Shown here piece after piece: positions 11,341 through 22,724 of a stretch of 64,000 bases of DNA (position 1 is its first letter; every line of letters starts with the position of its first letter). Made by a program: the position numbers and the translations under genes. This DNA comes from Reticulitermes lucifugus. Its lineage: Eukaryota > Arthropoda > Insecta > Blattodea > Rhinotermitidae. The stretch covers positions 1 to 64,000 of the forward strand of contig JAKCWW010000460.1 of assembly GCA_026260175.1 (NCBI GenBank). Reading direction: 5' to 3'. The notes below the pieces were generated by a model, which saw only the letters and a list, made by a program, of their open reading frames with translations, was not told the DNA's origin and made no database searches.

Positions 11341-13516
11341 CAGTAGATCTGCCTCGCTCGCGGGTTTGAGCATGACGGTTTCCATTATTCGCGGAAGAAT
11401 TACTGTGCATCGCGGAAGGATCATGGCTCATTCGCGGTCACGTTTGCGTATTAACACTACACGAACACGCATCTGCCAGACTGCCTCACTCAGTGGCTGA
11501 TGAGATATCATGCGATACGCAATATACTTTGACTGTACGTTTCACAACTTTTAGAACTACGTGTTGCTCTCGTGTCTTAATTGTCTGGAAAGAGTGATGA
11601 GCATGCTGATGAAGGACCTAAGAATAAAATGAAAAGGAAAGTGATGTCCGTTGTTAGAGAAAGTGGACGTGTTGGATAATCTGGACAAGGGAATGAGCAT
11701 TACTACGGTCGGCGGCCATAATGGTGGAAACGATTCGACGAACCATGTCATTGAGAAAAATAAAGATAAGAGGAGGTGAAGCATCAAGGCTAGTGTTCAA
11801 TCGTGTGCGAACATTTCTTGTGCAAACAGTCGTCACTCCTTCCTCTAAAAGATGTAGGGGGTCATGTTTGCATTGCTGGAAGGCGAGACGCAGAAACGGT
11901 TATCAGCCAGTGGCACTGTGGTGAAGCAGACGACTATATGGTTACACTACTACCAGAGTCTAGGGGTGAGGAGAATCGCATTACAAGACAGTAAAGGACG
12001 TTTTGACACCTTTAACAAGCGAATAGTCCTGTACAACATGAAGAGGAGACTAAGAGAATCAGCATCTTATAATCATGTGACTGGCGCTAAGTACCCTCTG
12101 GTTTTCACAGTAGTGTACTTGAAGGTTGCGTGATTCTAGGCAATGATGCTGTGCCACGGTGTAACTGGATCCGATTACCCTGTCGCGCAGAGTCACATCC
12201 CAAAAAACGGAAACCTACCCAGAGCATTTCAAAGAGATAACAGCGGAAAACGGCCACGTCACAGAAGTCTTCAACCGCGAAGACAGTCCGGTTTTGTACA
12301 CAATGCCAATTCGTTCATTCATATCCGAGAACGAAAAGACTTCTCCATGGTTTAAATTGCAAAGGATCGCATCACCCTTCTCTGCTGTGGTAATACTTTG
12401 GCTGAATTTATAATTAAATTTGTCCTGATCTACCATTACTTAAGTCCCCGGGGCCTAAAGAGGAAGAACAAAAGCCGGTTGCCTGTGTTTTGGAAGTACG
12501 ATAAAAACGCTGGGTGACGAAGTAGATTACTGTTGGACTGGCTCATCAGTTGCTTTGTTCATGAGGTTGGAGAGCATCTGAAGTCCAAGAATGTAGCATT
12601 CAAGGCCTCCTTGTCGTAGATCATGCCCCAGGGTATCCGCAGGATCTTGGTCTCGCCCATCCAAATATCTAAGTAGAGTATCCGCCCAAGAGCACCGACT
12701 CACTCCTGCAGACGCCCGACCAGCGCGAATCATCGCGACATTCAGGAGCTATTACACTTGTCACGTCTTCAACCATATCTTGGAAACCAGTGAGAATGAG
12801 AACTTTGTTAGTGTCAGGGAATGCTGGAAACCGCACAGCTTAGCTGACTGCACAGACGAACATAAAACGAGCTGAATCCCACACCCGTGAACGGCTGCTG
12901 GGAAAAGCTTTGGCTTGAAGCACCTTTAAAGACTTCTGCGGATTTTCCATAAGCATAAGAAACATCCCAGCTTTAGCCCGTAAAGTTCCAGGAAGATTTT
13001 CATATGTGGAGGAGGCTGATATCTAGGCAGTTCTCGATTCTCATGCTGCTCAGTTAACTGACGAGGACCGTGAACAGCTGACAGTGCTGAGGTACCAGAC
13101 GATGAACATCCCGACGTTGTTGTGAAGAGGTGTAAGCACTCTACCAGTGCTCTGAAGAAATGTGCCTGAAATTTAGTCGCAAGATGGCGGCTGCCATACA
13201 ATAAGGTGTACAAGGATATGCAGACGAAGGCACAGCAATCTAAGATCACCTCTTTCTGAATAAAGACTTCTGTCTCCCCCTCCGCCTACGTCGTTCGACT
13301 GCTGAGGCAACTTTCAGCCAGAAACACCGACATAATTCCAGTCAACAAAAAAAGTTTTCTTGTGCATTAATCATTAATGTACACTATCATTTTTCGTGTT
13401 CCTTTCCCACCCTCCCTACACTCATTTTCTCCATAAGGTCTTAAATTGGCGATCGCGGTTTTAACGTTCACGGGATAATTCAATGACCTTACCCCGCGAA
13501 CAACGACGTTCTACTG
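11341..13516 (+). mobile_element. Full-length, dead pogo/Tigger-type DNA transposon with TA duplications
   Basis: Both ends begin CAGTAGA when read inwards (11341 and the complement of 13516) and continue into a TCGCGGG block, giving imperfect terminal inverted repeats of about 24 bp. TA lies directly outside each end (11339-11340, 13517-13518), the target typical of the Tc1/mariner/pogo group. Inside, in correct order, are a CENP-B-type helix-turn-helix remnant (KRKVMSV, VDVLDNLDKGMSITTVGGHN, 11630-11740), a second DNA-binding segment (about 12000-12100), and the DDE domain. The second catalytic motif reads VVDHAPGYPQDL with Asp at 12619-12621. Total length 2176 bp fits the family. Confidence 0.9.
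11600..13250 (+). pseudogene. Tigger/jerky-like transposase (CENP-B HTH plus DDE_1), broken
   Basis: The coding region is spread over all three frames with many stops. Recognisable stretches: HTH at 11630-11760, FNKRIVLYNMKRRLRESAS at about 12010-12066, VFN then MPIRSFISENEK at about 12270-12340 (first catalytic block), CFVHEVGEHLKSKNVAFKA at about 12550-12606, and VVDHAPGYPQDLGLAHPNI at 12613-12669. The Asp expected just after VFN is not seen in frame, so catalysis would be lost as well as the frame. Active relatives cut and paste their element; this copy cannot. Confidence 0.85.
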
Positions 13517-13518
13517 TA

Positions 13519-14445
13519 ATTGTCTAAAAAAAAGTCTTAACAGCGATTTGAGAGTTTGAACACGGCTCCTCCAGTCCTTCTATTGAACGGAGGTAACGGC
13601 CCCGACTCCTCGTCCTTTTTCTCCTCACTGAGTGTGGCTGAATGGGCGTACGAAATCTGTAGTGATGTGACAACGTCCAAGTTTCGGCAACCGAATCTGG
13701 TTATTTCTTCAAGCAAAACGTTCCCAATGTGATGAGTCCGTTATAAAGAACTAGTTACAGTCACTAGACAAACGTGGCTTTTGGGACGAGAACCTAAAAT
13801 GTGAAGATCGAAGATACTAACACTATGAAGCGAATTAAAACGAAGCTGAACTTGGGAGGAAAATGAAAGGCGTTCAGAGATGAGTGGCCAATGCGTCTCT
13901 CAACGGTACCAAAGCATTAAAATATAATTAATATAGCAGACAGTTGCACAGTTATTTCCCAGTTATAACAGGTCTATGATATGCATGTAACTAACTACAA
14001 TTTGCATATACTGTGGGATGATGAAGTCAGTCAAGCGTGGAAACAATATCTTACTAGCCAGTGGAAAAGGTGATGTCATGCTGATTATTGATAACATTGT
14101 ATCTTGATGTAGCAACGTCGTAGGTGAATCAAGAGTTCAATTAAAATGTATACCAGGTACAGAGGAACGAAAAGATTACTAAATATATCATTCCAGTGCT
14201 GTCACAATTAATCGACATCCCAATCAGTTATATTATTATCGATCGTCGATTCATTGATTAAGACTACCTCATCTAGCCCACAAAATGCATACTTGTTTAC
14301 AAACCCACAACGTAAGTCCTTTAGTATCTATTTCGGAATTCGCAGATTATGCGAGCAACGCAGGTCCAATACCAGCCACAAAATCCTGCGGTTAAAAATT
14401 TAAGGACATTAATATAGTGCTACTGGTAATTGTCGGTCTAACTGT
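13519..14445. other. No recognisable gene
   Basis: No ORF of note and no repeat family recognised. Confidence 0.4.
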
Positions 14446-14447
14446 TC

Positions 14448-14753
14448 TTTTTTTTTTTTAGAAGTGCCCCTCAGCAGATGCTATGGACGCACCGCAGCCT
14501 TAAGGCTTATTGTACAACCCTTGTGATGAAGATGAAGAGAAAGAAAAGATGATCAGTTTTTTCTTGCATTTTTTCAAGTAATGGAACACCGGTGGAATGA
14601 AAATGACAGGGGAAATCCGAAGTACTCGCGCAAAAACCTGCCCCAGTGCCACTTTGTCCACCACAAATCCCAATGGACTGACCCGGAATTGAACCCGGGT
14701 CTCCGCGGTGGGAGGCCGGCGACTAACCGCCTGAGCCATGGCACGGCCGCAAC
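14448..14753 (-). repeat. tRNA-derived SINE (family 1)
   Basis: Reverse complement of the family-1 element at 4675-4974: B box side GAACCCGGGTCTCCGCGGTG, A box side CGCCTGAGCCATGGCACGGC. The tail appears as a run of T at 14448-14459. Flanks AACTGTTCT and AACTTTCT may be a decayed target duplication. Confidence 0.88.
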
Positions 14754-15059
14754 TTTCTATCTTGAACCTTAATTCGTGTCGTTTTGCCATCAATTCTGCC
14801 CATGCAAGCTTCAGATTTTATGTCATGTTTTTTACTGACGTAGGAACAGTACGTTTGTTGCTGTCTATTTGGCACTGTATGTAACTGTCTACTAATTACT
14901 GGTTACATGGTTACACATTGACAACAGGGTTTTCCTTTATGCAACATTTCCGCCAAGAAAATTTAATCCTTTCATATTATTCACTACTGTAACTTAAAAA
15001 TCCCTTGTGCTACACAAATCAAAACAATACAAAACAATTCGGTTGCGTATGAAGTCGGA

Positions 15060-15205
15060 AGGCTCAGGCACGAAATGGGAGGTGAATGGTCATCTTCATG
15101 CTCTGGCGAGTTTATCTGAGAGGGAACATCCGCAGGTATCTGCTGGATAGGAGGCTTTGTACGCCCACAGCCGGTCTGGACGCGATCGCGAGAGAGGGAA
15201 AACAG
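15060..15205 (-). repeat. SINE family 3, diverged copy
   Basis: On the minus strand: CGTCCAGACCGGCTGTGGGC, AAAGCCTCCTATCCAGCAG, then GACCATTCACCTCCC. These blocks match the CAGGCCGGCTCTGGGGCCC, CAGCCTCCTGTTCAACGGG and GACCACTCTCCTCC blocks of the copy at 53.4 kb. Confidence 0.6.
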
Positions 15206-15209
15206 CAAT

Positions 15210-17325
15210 GCAGGCTACATGAACTGTGAAGAATTAAAATGAATCACCCAGCCAGCAGTCAGTCACTGTCGCAGCTATTCCGCCTCGCCCCTTTACAGCA
15301 GTGGGTACTACAGGCTACATACTGAACCATCTGACATTAAGAAACTCTGCAGTTTGCCCACAGGATGGAACTACAAATTTCGTAAGATTCTGACAATAAA
15401 ACACAGATTCTTCCTCTATACAGTATTCACCGGGTTGTCACTATGATGGAGACGCACTGTACTTTCTGTGATGTGGAACTGTATAAATAAAACAGACGAT
15501 TACTGAAATAAATCAGAATATGAACGTAACACTGCTACACACTTTGTCAGCTCCCAAAACACGACTCCATACGACTACTTTAACATATCCATAAATGCTA
15601 ATACGATATGCGATTTCTGAAAGGATAGCAAGCTAGACAAATCTACGGCTGTGATATACCGTTAATATTTTAAACACAACAATGCTATCACATCGTTAGT
15701 TATGCATAAAGCGTCAATTTTACCTGTACTGCACATGAAACATTTTAACTTATGTAATTATAGAGCCAGCTGATAAAAACGCATCCTTGGTGATGCCCAC
15801 TGGATGGGAGAAAAATGGTGAATATTAAAGATTTTAATCATTGGACTAAATGTTGTGTCTGGTGGTATTATTCGCGTTCATAACTGTCTAAACACATCAA
15901 CGGTACAGAAACCAAAGTTAACATAAACGCATAACAAAAAAGTTCACACTTCAGAACAAATATCCTTAGTTGGCGGGAAAACGAGTTTCCGATCTTCCAT
16001 CGTAAAGAAAAATCTTGTTACCGAGTAGCGATTCCATTGATTTTCACACGATGTAAGAAAAGAGATGGAAAGCGGACACGAAGTTGGGTTCGGCAAACGA
16101 AGAAGTGGGGAAGGGGTCTTCAAATTGCGAGGGGATGAGGGAGGTTTCTGGGGGTGGAAGCTTTTGGCGAGCACAGTGCAGCTAGTGAGTAAGGACAGAG
16201 GGAGATGGTAAGAGAAAGGAAACAAGTTCTAAAACTCTTGTGACTACAAGCAGAAGAGAGAAAGACAGCGCGACAGAGAAAGCGATGTGTTGTAAAAGAC
16301 TGGACGTCTTTTGCGCCACCCCCGCCTGGCAGCCGCTTTCCTCTCTCTTCACCTCACTGGGCACCGCCAGCATTAGGACTCACACCAAGATGGCCAGGAG
16401 GTTCCTCAGTGCTGGAGAAGTGAGGAAGGATCCATCTTGGACGACAGAAATCAATACCGACGACCCTGCACAGTATACATAAGCACCCCTTCGACCTTCC
16501 CACCATCCTCTATCACTACTGGAAGCGGTACAAATTACTGGCAGACTCAAGTAGCTATGTATCAAGGGATTGTTTTCTACTTGTCGCAAATATGTACCGG
16601 CTCGTCCATGAATATAATTTACTACCCTTACGAAGGCCACAGTCAGGAAATTCCCCACCTTTCACGTAACGCTTTAAGTTCACTGCCGTATTCACAGAAG
16701 TAAGTAACTTGATCCTATCCCGAGTCCGCTGACAACAATACACATCCTAAATTCCTCTTTATTCACACAGGCGGAGTAATAGCCTCTGAAGGTTGAACAC
16801 TGCTAATACCAAATCCCGACACTACTACAACACACGACTACCAGCCAGTTATCCCCATCATAAACTAAAGCTGTCTTCCCAATCTCCACATTAATGTTAT
16901 CCTCCTACATACTTCTCGTCTTCCAAGCGGATGTTTTCCGATTTATGATTGAAATGTACAGCTGAGTTACTGTTACGAAATATAATAATGGCACCTCGGC
17001 CTATCTGTTCTGTAGAAAGCAGTTCTGGGGCTTCCGTCCAATCCACTTTGAATTACCATCTGTTGAAAGAAAATAGGGAAATGAAGTAAAACAAAAGCAC
17101 TCTGAATAATTAATAAAAAACAGTGTATCCGTAAGAAACTGAAGCCTGAGTTTATATCGATTCAGCCACTGAATCTGCCGATTTCAAGGTACTGCCAAGA
17201 CATTCGCATTCAAAGGGCGCGAGAAAATCCATGAAATCCCTCAGTCACGTTACCTGATGTTTGGCCGGGACTTCTGAATATAAACAAGTTCATCACCAAC
17301 AAACTGCACTAATTCCTGGATATAA
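15210..17325. other. No recognisable gene; purine-rich tract at 16050-16270
   Basis: The plus strand is strikingly purine-rich (G and A runs such as GAAGTGGGGAAGGGG) at about 16050-16270, followed by a GC-richer patch to 16400. ORFs of 60-90 codons over it have low-complexity composition and no family match. A promoter or noncoding exon is possible but not shown. Confidence 0.35.
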
Positions 17326-17327
17326 AA

Positions 17328-17376
17328 ATACTCCTACATGTTTCGGCTACAGTCCATAGCCATCCTCAGGGAGTAT
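17328..17376 (-). ncRNA. Hammerhead-ribozyme-like RNA motif with 7-bp closing stem
   Basis: On the minus strand: ATACTCC (17376-17370), CTGAGGA (17369-17363), one extra T, stem GGCTA/TAGCC with a 7-base loop, GAAA (17344-17341), then ACATGT overlapping the last A, an A, and GGAGTAT (17334-17328). ATACTCC and GGAGTAT are perfectly complementary and would form stem I. ACATGT is self-complementary, so helix III could form between two molecules. The A before GGAGTAT sits where the cleavage-site nucleotide is expected. The core fits CUGANGA...GAAA except for the extra T. Structure by eye only. Confidence 0.55.
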
Positions 17377-17389
17377 CAAAGCTTAAAGA

Positions 17390-19140
17390 CGCATACAGCG
17401 TTATTACACAGCTTGTCAATTGTAAATGGTAAAATATACAATGTCAATATGCTATTAAAACATCCATGTATTGTGCGATATTAAAAATACGTTAAAATTA
17501 TTATAACACAAGACAGTTATAAAAATCTGCTGCATCCAAACATCTCGAAATAGTGAAATCTCTTCCAGTTAAATCGACTGGTAAATCCTACATTTTGACA
17601 CTGTGTATACACCATGAAAGATCATTCATTAGTGCAATTTGTTGGTAATTAACTTGTTTATGTGTATCAATTGCACGGAAGATGTACAATATGAAATTCT
17701 GAATATAAGTTAGCAGTGTTACCGGTTAAGGTGGATTACATGTTTGGTAGCTGCAGATGGCGCCTTCTAGACAGATCATAAGTGACCGGTACAATGAGTG
17801 TCATTTATGTCCCTGCAACAGCGCTCCCAGTAGCGAAAAGTTTAACCAAACACAGCACAAAGACGTGCAATTTCCATGGAGCTGTACCACAATGGACCGC
17901 TATTAGAATCAGAGATTCGCTGCCTCTATACAACCCCCACCCACCCCTCCACCCCCTTTATTTCCATGTGTGTGGCAACGACAAGCTCTGCATCCAACAA
18001 TTCATATAATTATCACGAAGGAAGCTACGGAGCTTCTAAACTACGTGTAATCCGTTCTGTGAAATAACAGTCATCTTGCTGCATAAGTATATGTTTAAAT
18101 CTAGGCAGATAATTAACGCGGTCAAAGAACGTGCGAATCAATAGGCTACTATGCAGTCGCTCCAAACCCCACATTGGTTATTATAAACGGATTTTCATTA
18201 AAACAATCATGAACAAGAACAAAGTTCACACACTCCTGATCTGCAGCTGTAAGCACCCGTAGCGTACTGTAATTAGATTGCGGTGATACGACTCCTTTCC
18301 TGGAAAGTGTACTTTTAAAATATGTCACGATTTTGACTTTTCCACTCGATATTAACTTGAAAGCCTGTCTCGCTCCAACAATCCGCACGAGCATAATGAC
18401 TGCCCAAAACAGTACACAGGTCTATATAATACGTCACAAATCAGAAATGGTATCTTATTGTTTAAATGACATAATATCAACATAAGTGAATTATTTAACG
18501 ACACTGCACAAGAGTAATATTACTATGTCGGTGACTGTGTGTTTAAGATGGTCAGTCGGTGTTGGATAAATCCGCCCATTAGTTATCCGAACCACAACGC
18601 AAATTTCTTTCGCAGCTTATGTAGGTCATTGGTGCTGCTTTTAATTACATCGTTGTGACCTGCCTTCTAGTGCCGTTAAGTACCAGGACAATAAATTTCG
18701 TTTTAAGTAGTGTACGTCAGATAAACGTTATGCAGTAAATAATTGGCATGGCTGTCTATTTGTATCGTTTCGAAACGCATCAATATTTCTAGGACGGTAT
18801 CCGTGTCTCACGTCGGAGACAACCTGTAGGCCTACAGCCGATTCATAAAAGCACACCGTATGCTCTGAATACGAGCTTCATGTTTTATGTTACCGCCATG
18901 TCCACATGACATATCGTTTTTCATAAAATAATAAAAAAAATCCACGTAATTAATTACGGGGCACGTAACTCTGATGCCATCTCACGCAGATTCGGCGCAG
19001 ACTCCTGGCTTCAGTTTAACAAGGGCTCGCAATGGGATAGAAAAAGCGGAGTAACTTCATCATAAAGTCACTATCTACACTCACCAACCGGATGCACTTT
19101 ATTAAAAAAAACTGTATAGTTTTTCAAAACACACTTAAAA
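17390..19140. other. No recognisable gene
   Basis: Mostly AT-rich. ATTGCACGGAAGATGTACA at about 17672-17690 resembles ATTGCACGGCAGATGTATA at 2867-2885, so it may be the far end of the same hairpin-bearing repeat. An 81-codon ORF on the minus strand at 18149-18394 has no family resemblance. Confidence 0.4.
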
Positions 19141-19148
19141 ACCTTTTA

Positions 19149-19195
19149 AAACCCGACACATGTTTCGGCTCTTATAGAGCCATCCTCAGGGGTTT
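19149..19195 (-). ncRNA. Hammerhead-ribozyme-like RNA motif, best copy
   Basis: On the minus strand: AAACCC (19195-19190), CTGAGGA (19189-19183), one extra T, stem GGCTC/GAGCC with loop TATAA, GAAA (19166-19163), C, loop ATGT, GTC (19157-19155), GGGTTT (19154-19149). Stem I (AAACCC/GGGTTT) is perfect, stem II has 5 bp, stem III is the minimal AC/GT pair with a 4-base loop, and GTC is the preferred cleavage triplet. That is the layout of a type I hammerhead with a tiny stem III, as reported for Penelope-like retroelements. The extra T after CTGAGGA is not in the usual consensus. Confidence 0.6.
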
Positions 19196-19478
19196 ATCGT
19201 CGTTAAAACTGCATATATTAAAACGTCGTTTTCATTGGTTCACTTTTTGGCAAGGTTTCCCACTTNTCACCGCCCGGCACGCACAGACACCACTTGTTAT
19301 TCGTACTAAGATAATATGTTAATGTTTCGGTAGGTGTTGTATTTGATGCATGGTACTGGTTTATCTTGTTCATTAGGTCGTATTTTTCATGGTGTTGGCT
19401 GTACTGTTTGTGTGCGCGCTTCAGACGCCGAGGAAATCCCGTGCAAAAGGACCAAGTCATGGCAGTATGACCACATGG

Positions 19479-19510
19479 GTGGTTGGTTGGTTGGTTGGTT
19501 GGTTGGTTGG
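19479..19510 (+). repeat. (GGTT)n microsatellite
   Basis: About eight units of GGTT. The G pairs could form a two-layer quadruplex. It is not the insect telomere repeat TTAGG. Confidence 0.95.
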
Positions 19511-19809
19511 AGGATATGTCAATGTTTAACTTATTGATCCTTGGTGGTAAAAGGCTACAAATGTGAAGCTGTCCCTGTGTTTAATTAAGCACTGCGTTGA
19601 AGACGTGCGGCGTAATGGAGGTACAGCCCCAGGCATTTTTAACTGCAGCGGTACAGCCATTGTATCTAGTGTGCTACTGCTTAATTAAAATGACCTGCTC
19701 GTGGCGATGTCTGCTACACAGGTGTGAAGGAGAAAATCCCACTCTCTGTATCAATTATGTCTAGTATAGAGGACTCTCAGCTACTAGATAAATCTATCAA
19801 GATTTCGTT

Positions 19810-19920
19810 CTCCTGGGATGTGACGCCGCGCATACAGACTAAGCTGCGACAAGTCGCTCAAGACCGCCATATTAAAACTCACGGCCCTGAGAACCTCAGA
19901 CCTCATACAGGTCAGGTTTT
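19810..19920 (+). repeat. Dispersed repeat with GTGACGCCGCGC and TGAGAACCTCAGACCTCAT blocks
   Basis: CTGGGATGTGACGCCGCGC at about 19813 and CTCACGGCCCTGAGAACC at about 19878 recur in the window (3260-3297 and 28740-28860 in diverged form). No protein. Confidence 0.5.
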
Positions 19921-20948
19921 CGATTTCTGTGATTTTTTTATTTTTCTGACTTCAGCAGAAGTGTGGATTTTAGGCTCATGCACGCCTATCAAAAGATTAA
20001 AAGTCCCTTTGAACGATAAACAATTTCGAAGAAAATTTGATGGACAGCAGGTCAATTAAAACTCCATCCAAAGAAATGACTGGCAATAGATATATCAGCC
20101 GTGACAGTTTCGGAACGGCAATAACCGAATTCTCTACGATCACAGTTATTACAGCATCAGGTCCATCATCCAAACGGCCGTAGGATGCAGTTATCATTTA
20201 TCAGACGGGCTCCGTTTTCCATCATGCCAGCGTGTACATCGGCGCACGAAATGGTAATATCACCCGAAGCATACATTATAGTTGCAGACTGCTGTCCCCC
20301 TGTATAGCTCTCTTTCTCCTACACAAGCATCGACCCAGCTTGGACTGTGACATGACCGGTCAAGCAGCTACACATTCATGATTAAAAACTGAATTAAGCT
20401 ACCGTATTCCACAGTTCACAGCAAAACAAAGGAAAAAAAGGTCGATTCACTGAGTTCAGATTAATTCACCTGCTTTACCACTGCTCCAATTTCATGAAAA
20501 TCCATAACAGAGAACATTTATAAACAAGAGGGCTACAGAAATAAATTGGAACCAAATAAATTTCTTACAGCGACTAACTTCACTGAATGGACCAGCGGGA
20601 TGACTGAAAACATTGCCATGCCGATCACACTTGTCTACCCCAGGCTGTCCTACCCCAAGGCAGATCAATGTACCGACGCACACTGCTCAAACTTGGGACC
20701 CTGACTTAGACTCCTCGCTTGTCTTTCTTAGTATGAGGGTTTCCATTGATGTTTTATGTCAGTTCCTACAAACTGTGATCCAAAATGCTTACCCTCCTCC
20801 AGGAGGGACCATTCCTCAAGGACTTGCGTTGTTCGGACAGCATCACTAACATAACAATCAGACGGTGTGGCCTCACAAACACACCGTCGCATGTCTAAAG
20901 AGACAAATCAATCGAAGAAATAAACCACTTAATCATCGTTTCACTCAC

Positions 20949-21076
20949 CGAAGAGACTGGCGGCGTCCAACAGGCTGGCGGCGTCCGCCGGGGCGCCTGC
21001 CGCTGAACCACTCTTCTCCCCGCGATCCGCCGTCTCCCCGTTCTCCTTATCCATGGCTGCTGCGGGGCGCCACCAC
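20949..21076 (-). CDS. Start-codon exon of an unidentified host gene
   Basis: Read on the minus strand, a pyrimidine tract (TGTTCCCTCTTTTTCCAG) ends at the acceptor AG (21078-21077). The exon starts GTGGTGGCG and carries AGCCATGG, with the ATG at 21054-21052, a good initiation context. The reading frame is open for 35 codons: MDKENGETADRGEKSG, then SAAGAPADAASLLDAASLF. The exon ends at 20949 with G|GTGAGT, a near-ideal donor, in phase 1. It is 128 bases long and far richer in G+C and CpG than its surroundings. The N-terminus is hydrophilic and acidic, then Ala-rich; no signal peptide or membrane segment. I do not recognise the protein. A 5' noncoding exon must lie upstream (higher coordinates), and the next coding exon at lower coordinates; neither was found. 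Confidence 0.72.
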
Positions 21077-21179
21077 CTGGAAAAAGAGGGAACATTCAGT
21101 GTGGGTGGGAGCACTACCTAACAGTCCCAGGCATCTACGCCCTGAAAATAACTCAGCATCCGATCATCTATCTTTCTGA

Positions 21180-21560
21180 GCTGTGACATCATCACCACAA
21201 CCACCATCATCACACTTTTATCTTCTTAATCCCTCTCATCATTTAGCATCATGGTTATTCTTATCAGTACGTCCACCCGTATCACTTACCAACATGCTTA
21301 TCCCTATCATCAGGTCTATCCGTATCATTTACGATGCCAAGTTATCATTAAGTCCACCCTATCCTTTACCATTAAGTTTATCCTTATCATTAGGCCAACA
21401 TGTTTGTGCTTATCCTTGCCGGTTAAGGTGTCGTTAATCAATACCGCCGTTACTACACATCAGCATCATCATAGCCGTCGTTAGCAGTAGTTATCCATTA
21501 CTTCGTCAAGCGCATATTTCAATATCGTGCTTATCCCTTACAATTCTTATCCTCTGGTGT
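21180..21560 (+). repeat. TTATC-rich degenerate tract (GATAA on the minus strand)
   Basis: CTTATC, TTATCA, TTATCC and CTATCA recur many times, e.g. CTTATCCCTATCATCAGG, GTTATCATTAAGTCC, TTTATCCTTATCATTAGGCC. The spacing is irregular, as in an old decayed satellite. It starts about 100 bases upstream of the exon at 20949-21076, so it would lie in the preceding intron. On the gene's strand it reads GATAA, the GATA-factor core. Confidence 0.5.
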
Positions 21561-21564
21561 CAAC

Positions 21565-22720
21565 CTTATGATCGTCCATCATGACCCTGACCATCACAAA
21601 CCTCCTCTTCTTCGCAGATAAGTTCATTAGGATGTTTACTTATACAGGATCCGGATTCTTTACGACTGCGTTTTGGAACGCTGTAAATGTAAGCTAAAGA
21701 TCATACGAGATCTTTACGATCGGGTGACTGGATGCATGCAGTCATGACCCTTCAGGAGTCGTTACATCAAAATGTGATTAATCCTGGAACGTCAGATAAA
21801 GGAAAGATAAGAGCGAATAAATACTAAAAACGAGCACGGAAGGAGAAATGCATCAAAATTTCCTTACATATGTAGGGTCTGCTATGACGTAGTTTACTGA
21901 CGTTAGGATCCCCCCCCCCAATAGACGCAAACAAGCGCGGGTGGGTGAACGAAAGCACAGAATCCATACAACATGTAGAGGAACACTGAAATGTTTCCTC
22001 TTATTATTAAGGTAATCAGAGGTCTAACAAAGAAACGTAGCCAATCAATGTGTAACGAAACCGGGCTTCCTAACAATGGAATTCGAGGCCATTTAGTACA
22101 CAAATATCCTGCTCCTACGCCTTAATGTACATGAGTCATTTGTATCTCACATTCCGTCGACAGAAATTTGGAAGACCTTCTCCTTTGGTGCAGTAAAAGT
22201 CGGAATATTACACACTACGAGTACGCAGTAAAAAGTACTCACTTTTATAATATTCCAGGATCGTAAGACCTAACCAGCCGTTTCTCATAGTTCTAAATAT
22301 GTAACGCTAAACCACAAATGAAAGAGCATCATTCTTCTTCTTCTTCTTCGCTATCAAATATTAGGATTCCGCCCTCTTCCGATTTCCCTTCTGACACAAG
22401 AAGCCCCCCCCCCCTTTCACGTCTGTTGGAACTTCCTGATGACTGGCCCATTGTGAATCATCTACCTACTAAGGACCAGAAAATACAATAAACAGGAACG
22501 CGTGCCTTCATCTACATCCCAGTGTTCACAGTGACAATTGTATGATGCGTACGTCAGTGCCCGTCGAAAAGGGACGCTAAGCCAGTGTGTACGCGTTGAA
22601 AAAAAAAAGAGGATAGGCCTATATTAGTTATGAAACACGGGTGTGTTTAACATGCAGTGGGCACTAAACCCTATTTCGTTAACCCTTTAGAACTCCGTAG
22701 TTAATGTGTGTACCGTCGGG
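21565..22720. other. No recognisable gene; short (TTC)n
   Basis: Only short ORFs. A (TTC)n tract lies at about 22331-22349. A run of C occurs at about 21910-21919. Confidence 0.4.
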
Positions 22721-22724
22721 CATG

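Noticed and set aside
16240-16482. Possible exon around ATGGCCAGGAGGTTCC at 16390
   Set aside because: A weak GTGAGG donor-like site exists, but no acceptor or family match, and the area is low-complexity purine-rich sequence.
19479-19510. Telomere-type repeat
   Set aside because: GGTT is not the arthropod TTAGG unit and the tract is only about 32 bases.
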